Below, piece after piece: positions 1 to 8,440 of a stretch of DNA of 64,000 nucleotides (within the stretch, counting starts at the first letter, position 1; every line of letters begins with the position of its first letter). Made by a program: the position numbers and the translations under genes. The stretch is from Lachnospiraceae bacterium (GTDB lineage: Bacteria > Bacillota > Clostridia > Lachnospirales > Lachnospiraceae): the NCBI GenBank assembly GCA_024687205.1, contig JAILES010000064.1, forward strand, positions 22,603-86,602, given 5' to 3'. The notes under the pieces are model-generated. The model was not told where the DNA came from, ran no database searches, and saw nothing but the letters and a program-made list of their open reading frames with translations.

Positions 1-521
1 CTGCAGCCTGTCTTCGGATATACAGGAAAAGCTTTCTCAGGGTAAGGGACAGATATCCTTACCAGTATAAGGGGATAACAAGGGCTTTAAAAAAGCTTGA
101 TGAGATAGAGAAGAAGGACAGTGAAGGCAGAGAGATAAAGAAAGCTGCAGCTGCTTTCGGAGAGCTGATGACGGTGCTGTTTTCCTATAGGAGAAAAGCC
201 GAACCATTTCTGCATGATCTACGAGGCCTTGCATATCACCTGGGCTGTTTTATATACATGATGGATGCCTATGATGATATAGAAGACGATATAAAAAAAG
301 ACAGTTACAATCCTCTTAAATCATTGTATAATGGTAAAGATTTTGAGGAGAAGGTCTATGAACTGATGTATGACGAAGCTGCAAAGTGCGCCTGGTATTA
401 CGAGAAGCTGCCTTGCACGGAGCATAGGGACATACTCGGAAATATAATCTACGCGGGCATCTGGAACAGGTATGACCGCATACAAAAAGAAGGAAGAGAA
501 AAACATGAAAGATGCATATGA
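1..521 (+). CDS. DUF5685-family protein, C-terminal part (5' truncated by window)
   Basis: The frame is open from the first full codon at position 3 and ends with TGA at 519-521, so the start lies outside the window. The visible part is a helical protein rich in acidic and basic residues, with a conserved-looking acidic stretch [10 protein letters not shown] about 90 residues in and a Tyr/Trp-rich tail. The pairing with a J-domain gene immediately downstream, here overlapping by 17 bases, is how DUF5685 proteins occur in Lachnospiraceae, and this is the main reason for the name. Function is unknown. The overlap implies translational coupling to the chaperone-like gene. Confidence 0.6.
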   Translation, partial: AACLRIYRKSFLRVRDRYPYQYKGITRALKKLDEIEKKDSEGREIKKAAAAFGELMTVLFSYRRKAEPFLHDLRGLAYHLGCFIYMMDAYDDIEDDIKKDSYNPLKSLYNGKDFEEKVYELMYDEAAKCAWYYEKLPCTEHRDILGNIIYAGIWNRYDRIQKEGREKHERCI

Positions 522-957
522 GATACTCGGAGTAAGCAGAAATGCCAGTGATGAGGAGATAAAGAACGCATACAGGGAACTGCTGAGAAAGTACCATCCC
601 GATAATTATGCGGGAACCAATAATCCTCTTGCACCTCTTGCGGAAGAGAAGTTCAAGGAAGTGCAGCAGGCTTATAACGATATAATGAGCGAGAGGCAGA
701 ACAATCCTTTCGGCTACGGCAATACAGGAAGCTACGGAAACACCGGCTCATATAATACCGGCAATACAGGTCAGTATTCGAATCAGGGAGCATATAACAA
801 TAATTACCGCAACCAGTATGATATGAATTCCGGCTATTACGGACGTCCCGCCAATTACAGGGGACAGTCCTGCGGGACCGGAAATCTTTGCTGCGATCTG
901 TGGTGTCTTGATACGATGTGTGAATGTGTGGGCGGAGACCTCTGCGCATGCATGTAA
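505..957 (+). CDS. J-domain (DnaJ-like) protein with Cys-rich tail
   Basis: A 150-residue protein with an N-terminal J domain (residues 1-60, [13 protein letters not shown] then the HPD signature in KYHPDN), which in this family stimulates the ATPase of DnaK. No zinc-finger or substrate domain of true DnaJ follows. Instead there is a low-complexity Gly/Asn/Tyr/Ser region (about 75-115) and a short Cys-rich C-terminus (CCDLWC, CECVGG, CACM). Start chosen at ATG 505, behind AGGAAGAG at 491; an earlier in-frame ATG at 472 would add residues not in the J domain. It overlaps both its neighbours, so it is probably co-translated with the DUF5685 protein and the membrane protein. Confidence 0.85.
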   Translation: MKDAYEILGVSRNASDEEIKNAYRELLRKYHPDNYAGTNNPLAPLAEEKFKEVQQAYNDIMSERQNNPFGYGNTGSYGNTGSYNTGNTGQYSNQGAYNNNYRNQYDMNSGYYGRPANYRGQSCGTGNLCCDLWCLDTMCECVGGDLCACM

Positions 958-1508
958 GCGGACGAGCCATAGCCTTAAGCGGCATGATCACCGCGCTTGC
1001 GGTGGTATGCATCTTCTTAGGCAGCGTACTTGAATTTAACACGGCTTTTCTGCTGGTGCTGGCGGCTTTCCTTATCGGTACCGTAGCAGCGCTGAGCGGA
1101 GTGCCCGCAGCACTCTGCAGTTTTGCGGCAACGGTCATACTGGGCTGCCTGTTAAGCCCGGTAAAACTATATGTGCTCACGTTTTCGCTCTTTGTGCCTT
1201 ATGCAGTGGCCTGCGAATATACGGCAAAGAAGAAAGCGGATAAGAAAAGCGCCGCGCTGATAAAAGCTCTTGTATGGTGGATCTGGGCAATTGTCTGCGG
1301 CTTTGTATTTTACCTGATAGCAGGGGCAGCCGGACTTACAGATCTTATGCCCGAGATAATGAAGGATGAGCAGACAGCGGTAAAGCTCGGGATCGTGATC
1401 CTTGCACTTGCAGTGGTCTGGCTGATCACGGATATCGCGTATTACGCATACAGGAAAGAGATAAACAGAAGAATACTAAATATATTTTACAAGGAAGAAA
1501 GATCATGA
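948..1508 (+). CDS. predicted multi-pass membrane protein
   Basis: A 186-residue protein with about five hydrophobic segments ([19 protein letters not shown], then [16 protein letters not shown], a third around the Phe-Pro-Tyr stretch, [18 protein letters not shown] and [14 protein letters not shown]) and a basic C-terminus. The pattern resembles small substrate-binding membrane subunits of ECF-type transporters, but no family is recognised with confidence. Start chosen at ATG 948, preceded by GGCGGAG; an in-frame ATG at 924 lies deep in the preceding gene. The gene overlaps the J-domain gene by 10 bases and its stop overlaps the murG start (ATGA), so it belongs to the same transcript. Function unknown. 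Confidence 0.7.
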   Translation: MHVSGRAIALSGMITALAVVCIFLGSVLEFNTAFLLVLAAFLIGTVAALSGVPAALCSFAATVILGCLLSPVKLYVLTFSLFVPYAVACEYTAKKKADKKSAALIKALVWWIWAIVCGFVFYLIAGAAGLTDLMPEIMKDEQTAVKLGIVILALAVVWLITDIAYYAYRKEINRRILNIFYKEERS

Positions 1509-2578
1509 AGAAGATTGTATTGACAGGCGGAGGAACCGCGGGACATGTAACACCCAATCTGGCACTGATCCCGCATCTTAAGGAGAGAGGCTTTGACATC
1601 AGCTATATCGGTTCCTATGAAGGTATAGAAAAGAAACTGATAGAAGAATTTGATATCCCTTACTACGGTGTGGCTACGGGAAAATTCAGAAGGTATTTCG
1701 ATCCGAAGAACTTTACGGATCCCTTCCGTGTGATAAAGGGCTACGGCGAGGCAAGAAAATATCTGAAACAGATACAGCCGGATATCATCTTTTCAAAAGG
1801 AGGCTTTGTTTCGGTTCCCGTCATAAGGGCGGCAGCTTCACTGAAGATACCCAGCATCATCCATGAATCCGACCTGACACCCGGACTTGCCAACAAGCTC
1901 TGCATACCCGTCGCAACAAAGGTGTGCTGCAACTTCCCGGAGACCATGCAGTATCTGCCCGAGAAAAAAGCTGTGCTCACCGGTTCACCGATAAGGGAAG
2001 AACTGCTTAAAGGTGATAAAGAAGCTGCTTATGCGCTTACCGGTTTTAACAAGGGAATGCCCGTGATCATGGTGATCGGCGGTTCACAGGGTGCAAGCGC
2101 GATCAACAGAGTCGTAAGGGAAGCCCTGCCCAGACTGTTGAACGATTTCCAGGTGATACATATCTGCGGTAACGACAAGATGGATAACCTGCTGCTCAAC
2201 ATGCCCGGATATAAGCAGTTTGAATATGTGAGGACCGAATTAAAAGATCTGTTTGCGATCACCGATCTGGTGATATCAAGGGCCGGAGCCAATGCGATCT
2301 GCGAACTTTTGGCACTCAGGATACCTAACATACTGGTTCCGCTTCCGCTCGAGATAAGCAGAGGTGATCAGCTCCTGAACGCCCAGTCTTTTGAAGATCA
2401 GGGATACAGCATGGTGATAAAGGAAGAAAGCCTGGATGAGGATTCGCTGGTTGAAGGTGTACAGCAGCTGTATTTCAACCGCGACAGATATATAGAGACC
2501 ATGTCCGGATCCCACCAGTACAACTCGGTGGACACGATAATAAATCTTATAGAGGAGATATGCGATGAAAAAGGATAA
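1505..2578 (+). CDS. murG: UDP-GlcNAc:undecaprenyl-PP-MurNAc-pentapeptide GlcNAc transferase
   Basis: Transfers GlcNAc from UDP-GlcNAc to lipid I to make lipid II on the cytoplasmic face of the membrane, the last intracellular peptidoglycan step. The 357-residue length fits MurG. Visible hallmarks are the N-terminal glycine loop TGGGTAGHVTPN, the second glycine-rich loop MVIGGSQGASAIN near residue 190, SKGGFVSVPV near 100, and the UDP-sugar binding segment SRAGANAICELLALRIPNIL near 260 followed by LEISRGDQLLNA. The ATGA overlap with the preceding membrane gene and the 14-base overlap with the HIT gene indicate an operon. Confidence 0.95.
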   Translation: MKKIVLTGGGTAGHVTPNLALIPHLKERGFDISYIGSYEGIEKKLIEEFDIPYYGVATGKFRRYFDPKNFTDPFRVIKGYGEARKYLKQIQPDIIFSKGGFVSVPVIRAAASLKIPSIIHESDLTPGLANKLCIPVATKVCCNFPETMQYLPEKKAVLTGSPIREELLKGDKEAAYALTGFNKGMPVIMVIGGSQGASAINRVVREALPRLLNDFQVIHICGNDKMDNLLLNMPGYKQFEYVRTELKDLFAITDLVISRAGANAICELLALRIPNILVPLPLEISRGDQLLNAQSFEDQGYSMVIKEESLDEDSLVEGVQQLYFNRDRYIETMSGSHQYNSVDTIINLIEEICDEKG

Positions 2579-2972
2579 CTGCATTTTCTGCAAACTTGCA
2601 AACGGTGACATACCTACAAACAAAGTTTATGAAGATGAGGACTTTACCGCAATACTGGACCTCGGTCCCGCAACAAAGGGACATACCCTGATACTGCCGA
2701 AGCAGCATGCGGACTGTCTTTTTGATCTGGATGAGGAAACCGCCGCAAAGCTTACGCCTCTTGCAAAGAAGCTGGGTAAGAAGCTGGTGGATGCTCTGCA
2801 TGCCGACGGCATGAACGTTATCCAGAATAACGGTGAGACAGCAGGCCAGACAGTGATGCATTATCATCTGCATCTGATCCCCAGATATAAGAATGACGGA
2901 CAGCATCTCTTATGGAAGCCCGGCAAGATGAGCGATGAAGAGGCTAAGGAGATCCTGGATGCCTTGACGTAA
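2565..2972 (+). CDS. HIT-family nucleotide-binding hydrolase (HinT-like)
   Basis: 135 residues with the complete histidine triad: N-terminal CIFCKLANGDIPTNKVYED and the catalytic HYHLHLIPR (H-x-H-x-H-x-x) near residue 95. HinT-type proteins hydrolyse AMP-lysine and other phosphoramidates; the physiological substrate is generally uncertain. The gene starts inside the 3' end of murG. It is followed by a 52-base gap with no clear terminator before the DivIC-like gene, so it is probably co-transcribed with it. Confidence 0.92.
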   Translation: MKKDNCIFCKLANGDIPTNKVYEDEDFTAILDLGPATKGHTLILPKQHADCLFDLDEETAAKLTPLAKKLGKKLVDALHADGMNVIQNNGETAGQTVMHYHLHLIPRYKNDGQHLLWKPGKMSDEEAKEILDALT

Positions 2973-3024
2973 GGGCTCCAAGGTGGTAATATTATGTTAA
3001 CTATGTTCGCAGGGAGATAAACTG

Positions 3025-3336
3025 ATGGCGCAGACTGCTGCATTCAGAAAACCTAAAAAGGGCAAACATCCGGGTATGATCCTGGTGCTCCTGGCACTGG
3101 GCGTATTCCTGGCTCTTTTTGCATATAACAGCATCTCCTTAAAGAGGGCCAAGGCGGAACTGGAACCCGAGATAGCCCGTATGGAACAGATGATAGAAGA
3201 AGAAAACGAGCGTACCGTAAAGCTCAAAGAATATGAAACCTATACGCATACGAAGAAGTATGCCGAAGAAGTAGCCAAGGATAAGCTGGGCTACGTTTAT
3301 GACGGAGAGATAGTTTTCCAGCCGGAGGATGATTAA
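3025..3336 (+). CDS. septum formation initiator family protein (DivIC/FtsB-like)
   Basis: A 103-residue bitopic protein: basic cytoplasmic start, one membrane span (MILVLLALGVFLALFAYNS, residues 19-37), then a coiled coil (AELEPEIARMEQMIEEENER) and the conserved C-terminal motif around KYAEEVAKDKLGYV that is typical of DivIC/FtsL/FtsB proteins. These form the FtsQLB/DivIB-FtsL-DivIC subcomplex of the divisome. Its position just before tilS-hpt-ftsH matches the usual Firmicute order. The start is ATG 3025, behind AGGGAGATAAACTG. The 3' end overlaps tilS by 8 bases. Confidence 0.88.
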   Translation: MAQTAAFRKPKKGKHPGMILVLLALGVFLALFAYNSISLKRAKAELEPEIARMEQMIEEENERTVKLKEYETYTHTKKYAEEVAKDKLGYVYDGEIVFQPEDD

Positions 3337-4303
3337 GGAAAGAGTCAAAAAATATATAGAAGAAGAGCGTTTGTCAGACGGCTCGGAGCATATACTTGCA
3401 GCCGTGTCAGGAGGACCGGATTCCGTATGCATGCTTATGATACTGAAGGAACTTGGCTATGAAACGGAAGTGCTGCATGTACATCATGGATTGAGAGAGG
3501 CTGCCGACCGGGATGAGGAATTTGTAAAGGCACTGAGTGAAAAGCTGGATGTGCCTTTTTTGTGTAGGCATTTTGATGTGAAGCGATATGCGGAAGAAGA
3601 GCGGCTATCCACCGAAGAAGCAGGCAGAAGATTAAGGTATGCCTTCTTTGAAGAAAGAGCAGAAGAGCTGGAAAAGAGCGGTAGGAAAGTAAAGATAGCA
3701 GTGGCCCATAACATGGATGACAATGCCGAAACCGTATTGTTCCAGATGTTTCGAGGCAGCGGTCCCCGGGGGCTGTGCGGCATACCGCCCATGCGTGATC
3801 GTATCATACGTCCGCTTCTTTGCATTAAGCGAAGTGAGGTGGAGGAATATCTTGCGGCTCACGGCCAGGATTTCAGGACTGACGAAAGTAATGAAGGTAA
3901 TGACTATACAAGAAACAGAATAAGACATATAATACTTCCTGCAGCGAACGAGCAGATCAATTCCAGAAGTACCGAACATGTGGCATACAGTGCAGAGATG
4001 CTGAGGGAAGCGGAAGACTATATCGAGGATGCGCTGAAGGAAGCCTATGCTGCAAACGTAAAGCTGGAAGAAGGCATCGCGCATATTGACAGGGAAGGTT
4101 TTAAAAAGCTGCATCCCTATATACAGAAGAGACTGCTGCTTCTGGTAATGAAGGAAGTGTGCGGATCCGCAAGGGATATCACGGCGGTCCATATAAGACT
4201 TTTCAGGGAACTCTTTTCAATGGAGACCGGAAAGGTACTGGATATGCCACACAGGATGCTGGCACGCTGCGAACGCAGCGAGATACTGTTGCTCAACAAA
4301 TAA
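3329..4303 (+). CDS. tilS: tRNA(Ile)-lysidine synthetase
   Basis: Converts C34 of the tRNA-Ile CAU anticodon to lysidine, allowing AUA decoding. This matters here because the window uses ATA heavily. The PP-loop signature AVSGGPDSVCM lies at residues 25-35, followed by HHGLREAADRDEEF and the conserved VAHNMDDNAETVLFQMFRGSG block near 130. At 324 residues it is shorter than long TilS forms, so the C-terminal TilS_C domain is reduced or absent. The start overlaps the preceding DivIC-like gene, and hpt follows after 20 bases with an AAGGAGGG ribosome site. Confidence 0.93.
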   Translation: MIKERVKKYIEEERLSDGSEHILAAVSGGPDSVCMLMILKELGYETEVLHVHHGLREAADRDEEFVKALSEKLDVPFLCRHFDVKRYAEEERLSTEEAGRRLRYAFFEERAEELEKSGRKVKIAVAHNMDDNAETVLFQMFRGSGPRGLCGIPPMRDRIIRPLLCIKRSEVEEYLAAHGQDFRTDESNEGNDYTRNRIRHIILPAANEQINSRSTEHVAYSAEMLREAEDYIEDALKEAYAANVKLEEGIAHIDREGFKKLHPYIQKRLLLLVMKEVCGSARDITAVHIRLFRELFSMETGKVLDMPHRMLARCERSEILLLNK

Positions 4304-4323
4304 AGATCTAAAAGGAGGGTGCT

Positions 4324-4842
4324 ATGGATAAGATAAGAGAACTGATAAGTGAAAGACGCGTAAACAAACGTATTAAGGAAATAGGCGCCCAGATAAGTGA
4401 AGAATATGCGGGCAAGGAACTGCATATGATAAGCGTGCTGAAGGGCGGAGCTTTCTTTACCTGCGAACTTGCAAAAAGAATAAGCATACCCGTGACTCTG
4501 GATTTTATGTCGGTATCAAGTTACGGTGATGAGAAAAGTTCCAGCGGTGTGGTAAAGATAGTCAAGGATCTGGACGAAAGTATAGAAGGCCGCCATGTGA
4601 TGGTAGTAGAGGATATAGTTGACAGCGGCAGGACGCTGTCATATCTTATGAAGATGTTAAGGGAAAGAAAACCGGAATCCCTGGCCCTGTGTACGCTGCT
4701 GGATAAGCCATCGAGACGTACCCACGAGGTACATGTGGATTATACGGGCTTTGAAGTACCGGATGTTTTTATAGTAGGATACGGTCTGGATTACGCACAG
4801 AAATACAGGAATCTGCCGTATATCGGAGTAGTGGAGGATTAA
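4324..4842 (+). CDS. hpt: hypoxanthine phosphoribosyltransferase
   Basis: Purine salvage: hypoxanthine or guanine plus PRPP gives IMP or GMP. 172 residues, normal for the family. The PRPP-binding loop is seen as MVVEDIVDSGRTLSYL at about residues 97-112, with the preceding LDFMSVSSYGDEKSSSGVV flexible loop and the C-terminal PDVFIVGYGLDYAQKYRNLPYIGV. It sits between tilS and ftsH, the standard Firmicute arrangement. Strong AAAGGAGGG ribosome site at 4310-4318. Confidence 0.95.
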   Translation: MDKIRELISERRVNKRIKEIGAQISEEYAGKELHMISVLKGGAFFTCELAKRISIPVTLDFMSVSSYGDEKSSSGVVKIVKDLDESIEGRHVMVVEDIVDSGRTLSYLMKMLRERKPESLALCTLLDKPSRRTHEVHVDYTGFEVPDVFIVGYGLDYAQKYRNLPYIGVVED

Positions 4843-4846
4843 AGAT

Positions 4847-6649
4847 TTGAGAAACAGAGCAGGAACGGGAGCGTATTTTTTCCTGATAATGTTACTGGTG
4901 GCAGCGGCTATCTGGCTGGGGCTTTATTCAAAGCAGACCAACGTCCATACCAGAGCGGAATTCGATACAGCCCTGGCAAAGGATGAAGTGATATCCGTGA
5001 CCATAGTGCAGAACAGGGAAGTTCCCACAGGTTCCGTAAGAGTGCTGAAAAGAGACGGTACGGGTTTTGATTTCAGCGTTACGGATGTGACCGAGATCGA
5101 AGACATAACGACAAAGAACGGGATAGAGACAGTGATAAGGGATGTACCGAAGGATAACTGGTTCCTTGAATATGTACTGCCTTATCTTTTGCTGATCATA
5201 CTTTTCGTGTTCTTCTTTTCTGCAATGCAGAACAATCAGAATGCGGGCGGCGGAGCCGGTGCACGGATGATGAACTTCGGAAAGAGCCGTGCACAGATGG
5301 TGACCGACAGCGGTACTACTTTTAAAGATGTTGCGGGTCTTAAAGAAGAGAAAGATGATCTTGAAGAACTGGTGGATTTCCTGAAGGCACCGAACAAATT
5401 CACCGAAGCAGGTGCGCGCATACCCAAGGGAATACTGCTGGAAGGCCGTCCCGGTACAGGAAAGACCCTGCTTGCAAAAGCCGTTGCCGGAGAAGCAGGC
5501 GTTCCTTTCTTTTCAATATCGGGTTCGGATTTCGTGGAGATGTTCGTCGGTGTCGGTGCATCCAGAGTAAGGGATCTGTTTGCGGAAGCAAAAAAGAATT
5601 CGCCCTGCATCGTGTTCATAGATGAGATAGATGCGGTCGCAAGACGCAGAGGAACAGGTATGGGCGGAGGCCATGATGAAAGAGAGCAGACCCTGAACCA
5701 GATGCTTGTAGAGATGGACGGTTTCGGAGTAAATGAAGGCATCATAGTGATGGCAGCCACAAACCGTGTGGATATACTGGATCCCGCTATCTTACGTCCG
5801 GGAAGGTTTGACAGGAAGATAACCGTATCACCGCCCGATGTAAAGGGCAGGGAAGAGATACTCGGAGTACATGCAAGGAACAAGAATCTTGCAGAGGATA
5901 TAAAGCTTGAGGATATCGCAAGGACCACTTCAGGTTTCACCGGAGCCGATCTTGAGAACCTTCTGAATGAGGCAGCTATAAAGGCTGCAAGAGATGACAG
6001 GAAATATATCACTTCCGAGGATATCAGGAAGTCCTTTATCAAAGTGGGCATCGGAACCGAGAAGACCAGCCGTGTGATCTCCGATAAGGAAAAGAGGATC
6101 ACTGCTTATCATGAATCGGGACACGCGATACTTTTCCATGTGCTGCCGCTGGTGGGGCCGGTTTATACCGTATCCATAATACCTACAGGTGTGGGTGCTG
6201 CGGGTTATACCATGCCTCTTCCCGATAAGGATGAGATGTATATGACCAAAGAGCAGCTCCGTCAGGAACTGATGGTGACTCTCGGCGGACGTATTGCTGA
6301 GGAGCTGGTGATAGGTGATGTGACCACCGGAGCTTCGGGTGATATAAAGAGTGCGACTAAGACAGCAAGGAGCATGGTGACACGTTACGGCATGTCGGAA
6401 CTCGGCATGATCAATTACGAAGACAGCGAGGAAGAAGTTTTCATAGGACGTGATCTGGCCCACGCAAAGAGCATCAGCGAGTCAAAATCATCTGAGATAG
6501 ACAATGCAGTCAAGAAGCTCATAGACGAGGCCTATGCGGCTGCTAAGCAGCTTCTCGAGGAGAATATGGAAGTACTTCATAAGTGTGCAGCCCTTCTGAT
6601 AGAGAAGGAAAGGATCAGCAGGGAGGAGTTCGAAGCACTTTTTGTGTAG
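4847..6649 (+). CDS. ftsH: ATP-dependent zinc metalloprotease FtsH
   Basis: Membrane-anchored AAA+ protease that degrades misfolded and regulatory membrane proteins. Two spans (residues about 10-27 and 108-125) flank the periplasmic-side domain, followed by the AAA module and the M41 peptidase with zinc motif HESGHAILFH near residue 425. Walker B is IVFIDEIDAVARRRG, and SRH is NRVDILDPAILRPGRFDR. The start is TTG 4847, chosen because GGAGG at 4833-4837 is correctly spaced and the protein then begins with a standard short N-terminus. Oddity: the Walker A motif reads GRPGTGKT where the family nearly always has GPPGTGKT. Likely last gene of the long operon. Confidence 0.97.
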   Translation: MRNRAGTGAYFFLIMLLVAAAIWLGLYSKQTNVHTRAEFDTALAKDEVISVTIVQNREVPTGSVRVLKRDGTGFDFSVTDVTEIEDITTKNGIETVIRDVPKDNWFLEYVLPYLLLIILFVFFFSAMQNNQNAGGGAGARMMNFGKSRAQMVTDSGTTFKDVAGLKEEKDDLEELVDFLKAPNKFTEAGARIPKGILLEGRPGTGKTLLAKAVAGEAGVPFFSISGSDFVEMFVGVGASRVRDLFAEAKKNSPCIVFIDEIDAVARRRGTGMGGGHDEREQTLNQMLVEMDGFGVNEGIIVMAATNRVDILDPAILRPGRFDRKITVSPPDVKGREEILGVHARNKNLAEDIKLEDIARTTSGFTGADLENLLNEAAIKAARDDRKYITSEDIRKSFIKVGIGTEKTSRVISDKEKRITAYHESGHAILFHVLPLVGPVYTVSIIPTGVGAAGYTMPLPDKDEMYMTKEQLRQELMVTLGGRIAEELVIGDVTTGASGDIKSATKTARSMVTRYGMSELGMINYEDSEEEVFIGRDLAHAKSISESKSSEIDNAVKKLIDEAYAAAKQLLEENMEVLHKCAALLIEKERISREEFEALFV

Positions 6650-6796
6650 AAATGACAAAAAAAGTGTAAGTAAATTATTATATTTGTTAGATTAGCGAAT
6701 AGACTAACATGCATTATCTGCTATAATGCTTATTGTAACCCCCAATACATTATATAGTTTTTGCTATAACCCCATAAGAAAGAAATACCTTCTCTG
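6650..6796. other. intergenic region after ftsH
   Basis: No gene is visible. The stretch is AT-rich, contains a possible TATAAT hexamer at about 6721-6726 (no convincing -35), and a weak hairpin GTTAG...CTAAC around 6686-6708. It leads into the palindrome block at 6797-6855. Confidence 0.4.
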
Positions 6797-6823
6797 AAAA
6801 TGACAGTGTGAGCTGTCATTTTT
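6797..6823 (+). terminator. hairpin followed by T-run (terminator-like), part of a switchable palindrome block
   Basis: AAAATGACAG (6797-6806) pairs perfectly with CTGTCATTTT (6813-6822) around a six-base loop, and the 3' arm runs into a T-tract, so on the + strand it looks like an intrinsic terminator. The GTCATTTTT segment of its 3' arm is also the start of the next, larger palindrome, so the two structures exclude each other. Confidence 0.5.
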
Positions 6824-6855
6824 ACTTGCATGCCCTGCATGCAAGTAAAAATGAC
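6815..6855. repeat. perfect 19-bp inverted repeat with 3-base loop at gene start
   Basis: GTCATTTTTACTTGCATGC (6815-6833) and its exact reverse complement (6837-6855) flank CCT. The right arm covers the candidate ATG starts and the position of the ribosome site of the downstream gene, so in RNA the hairpin would hide translation initiation; as DNA it could be a protein-binding site. It competes with the hairpin at 6797-6822. Confidence 0.8.
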
Positions 6856-7927
6856 GAGTTATAAAAAAATGAATAAACCGCGCATTCCCAAAACCCATAT
6901 AATAGTCCTCCTGATAACAGTTTCTGTTATCGCCGGGGGCTTTTTTCTTTTCGGTGACAGCATAGAGAAGGGCCTGAAAGAAAGCCGCCGTGAGAGGATC
7001 ACCACAGACGGCTGTTTTGAACTGGAGCATGAACCATCGGATAAGCTTTTATATGCTTTCGGCAAAGAGGGCATCACCCTGTATAAGCAGGACAGCTGCC
7101 GTTATGCTTTCGCTTACAGGGAAGAACCTGCAGATGAGGAAAAAGAAAAAGAGCTTGCGGAAAAGCTCAAAGCTAAACTTACGACTCTCTCCGAAACAGG
7201 AGGCATGACAGCTGATGCGCTTGAGGCTGATCTGGCCGAAAGCAGTAAGGAACAGTGGCAGCAGTATCTGGATGAGATGCAGGCGAAGGCTGAAGATTTA
7301 AAGAAGAGGCAGGAAGAATTTGATCTGAAGAGTGAAGAAGCGGACAGAAAAGCCGAACCCTATGCGATAGAAAACGGAGAACTGCAGGAAGAAGCCGTTA
7401 AAGTTCAGAGCACAAGGGAAGTGCTGATGAGAGAGATATTCGCGTATCTTATTTCCAGCGGTGCCATCAGGGATTATACCGAGATAGAGAATAATGAGAA
7501 CGAATTATCGCCGGAGATACTGGTACTTCTGCCGCCAGATCTGAAAGCAAGAGCCACCGCCCTGCAGAGCAGAGCCGATGCGCTGCAGGAGAAGTATGAC
7601 GAACTGGATCAAAAGTATTCTTATCTGAATGACGAAACGGAAGCTCTTGAAATCGAAAGCGATGCCCTGCGTGAAGCCGAGCAGGAGCTTGATGACAGCG
7701 AAGCTAAGATAAATGAAACAAAGGAAAAGCTTAAAGAACTTGAAGCTTACGAAGCGGATAAAAACACTCTGGTTTCTTTCGTGCCAGTTTATGAATCAGA
7801 AGAATTCATTAGCATATCGAAGAAGATCAAAAACCTGAGAAGCATCTGCGCCGGGCTTTTGTTGCTGTCGGTCATAGGGATCCTTATATGCCTGATAAAG
7901 GATATGGCTTCCCATCATAGAGTATAG
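6851..7927 (+). CDS. unknown membrane-anchored coiled-coil protein
   Basis: About 358 residues. An N-terminal membrane span (THIIVLLITVSVIAGGFFLF) is followed by a long Glu/Lys/Leu-rich region predicted to form coiled coils (two blocks, about residues 90-190 and 235-310) and a second span near the C-terminus (AGLLLLSVIGILICLI). A hairpin-shaped protein with both ends in the membrane is implied. No enzyme motif or known family is recognised. The start is uncertain: ATGs at 6830, 6851 and 6869 are in frame and no good ribosome site precedes any of them; the first two fall inside the 19-bp palindrome. That makes translation control by the palindrome plausible. Confidence 0.65.
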   Translation: MTSYKKMNKPRIPKTHIIVLLITVSVIAGGFFLFGDSIEKGLKESRRERITTDGCFELEHEPSDKLLYAFGKEGITLYKQDSCRYAFAYREEPADEEKEKELAEKLKAKLTTLSETGGMTADALEADLAESSKEQWQQYLDEMQAKAEDLKKRQEEFDLKSEEADRKAEPYAIENGELQEEAVKVQSTREVLMREIFAYLISSGAIRDYTEIENNENELSPEILVLLPPDLKARATALQSRADALQEKYDELDQKYSYLNDETEALEIESDALREAEQELDDSEAKINETKEKLKELEAYEADKNTLVSFVPVYESEEFISISKKIKNLRSICAGLLLLSVIGILICLIKDMASHHRV

Positions 7928-7979
7928 CTATCGGAAGGATACCTGAAAGACTTACACGATAAGAAAGGTCAGGAAAACC

Positions 7980-8339
7980 ATGAAGAAGATTTACATACAC
8001 ACAGGTGATGCCGGTAAGAAGGCTGCTTTGGAAAATATCTGTAAGACACTGAAGATAGAAATGCACAACATTAAAGGCTCCGACCTGAACAGGACTGTGG
8101 CTGCGATCTGCGGAGTGTCTGTGGGTAAGAACGGAGCACACACAGCGGCGCCTGCATTATACGCACTTCCTGAGATACTGCTTTTCTTCGGGATAGATGA
8201 CAGCTCGCTTGACAGTTTTCTTGAAGCCTATAACGCAACAGGTCTTGAGAGCATCAAAAGGAAAGCCGTCATAACGCCCGTGAATCTTAACTGGACCCTC
8301 TATGAACTTGCTGAAGCCCTCGGAAAAGAGTGCCAATGA
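7980..8339 (+). CDS. DUF3783-domain protein
   Basis: 119 residues. The C-terminal half (PEILLFFGIDDSSLDSFLEAYNATG and KAVITPVNLNWTLYELAEAL) matches the DUF3783 pattern common in Clostridia; the N-terminal part begins MKKIYIHTGDAG. Function unknown. It follows the coiled-coil gene after 52 bases with an AGGTCAGGA ribosome site, and ends before a terminator-like hairpin, so it is probably monocistronic or the last gene of a two-gene unit. Confidence 0.7.
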   Translation: MKKIYIHTGDAGKKAALENICKTLKIEMHNIKGSDLNRTVAAICGVSVGKNGAHTAAPALYALPEILLFFGIDDSSLDSFLEAYNATGLESIKRKAVITPVNLNWTLYELAEALGKECQ

Positions 8340-8343
8340 CCCC

Positions 8344-8370
8344 AAAGCAGAACAGGGCTTGCTTTTTTTT
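8344..8370 (+). terminator. probable intrinsic terminator after the DUF3783 gene
   Basis: AAAGCA (8344-8349) pairs with TGCTTT (8360-8365) and is followed by an eight-T run (8363-8370). The stem is short, so confidence is moderate. Confidence 0.5.
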
Positions 8371-8397
8371 ATGCAATCTGTTATAGTTCAGTTTAGG

Positions 8398-8413
8398 GCG
8401 CAACCGTTTGCGC
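8398..8413. promoter_or_regulatory. LacI-type operator upstream of the regulator gene
   Basis: GCGCAACCGTTTGCGC is a near-perfect palindrome centred on CG, matching the GCAA-n-CG-n-TTGC pattern bound by LacI/PurR/CcpA-type regulators. It lies 28 bases before the start codon of the LacI-family gene, which suggests autoregulation. Confidence 0.75.
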
Positions 8414-8440
8414 AAAAATGAGATTAAACAGGTTGAGATA

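Noticed and set aside
5236..6102. 288-codon open frame antisense to ftsH
   Set aside because: It lies wholly opposite a strongly conserved AAA+/protease gene, has no ribosome site and a Ser/Phe-rich composition typical of antisense frames.
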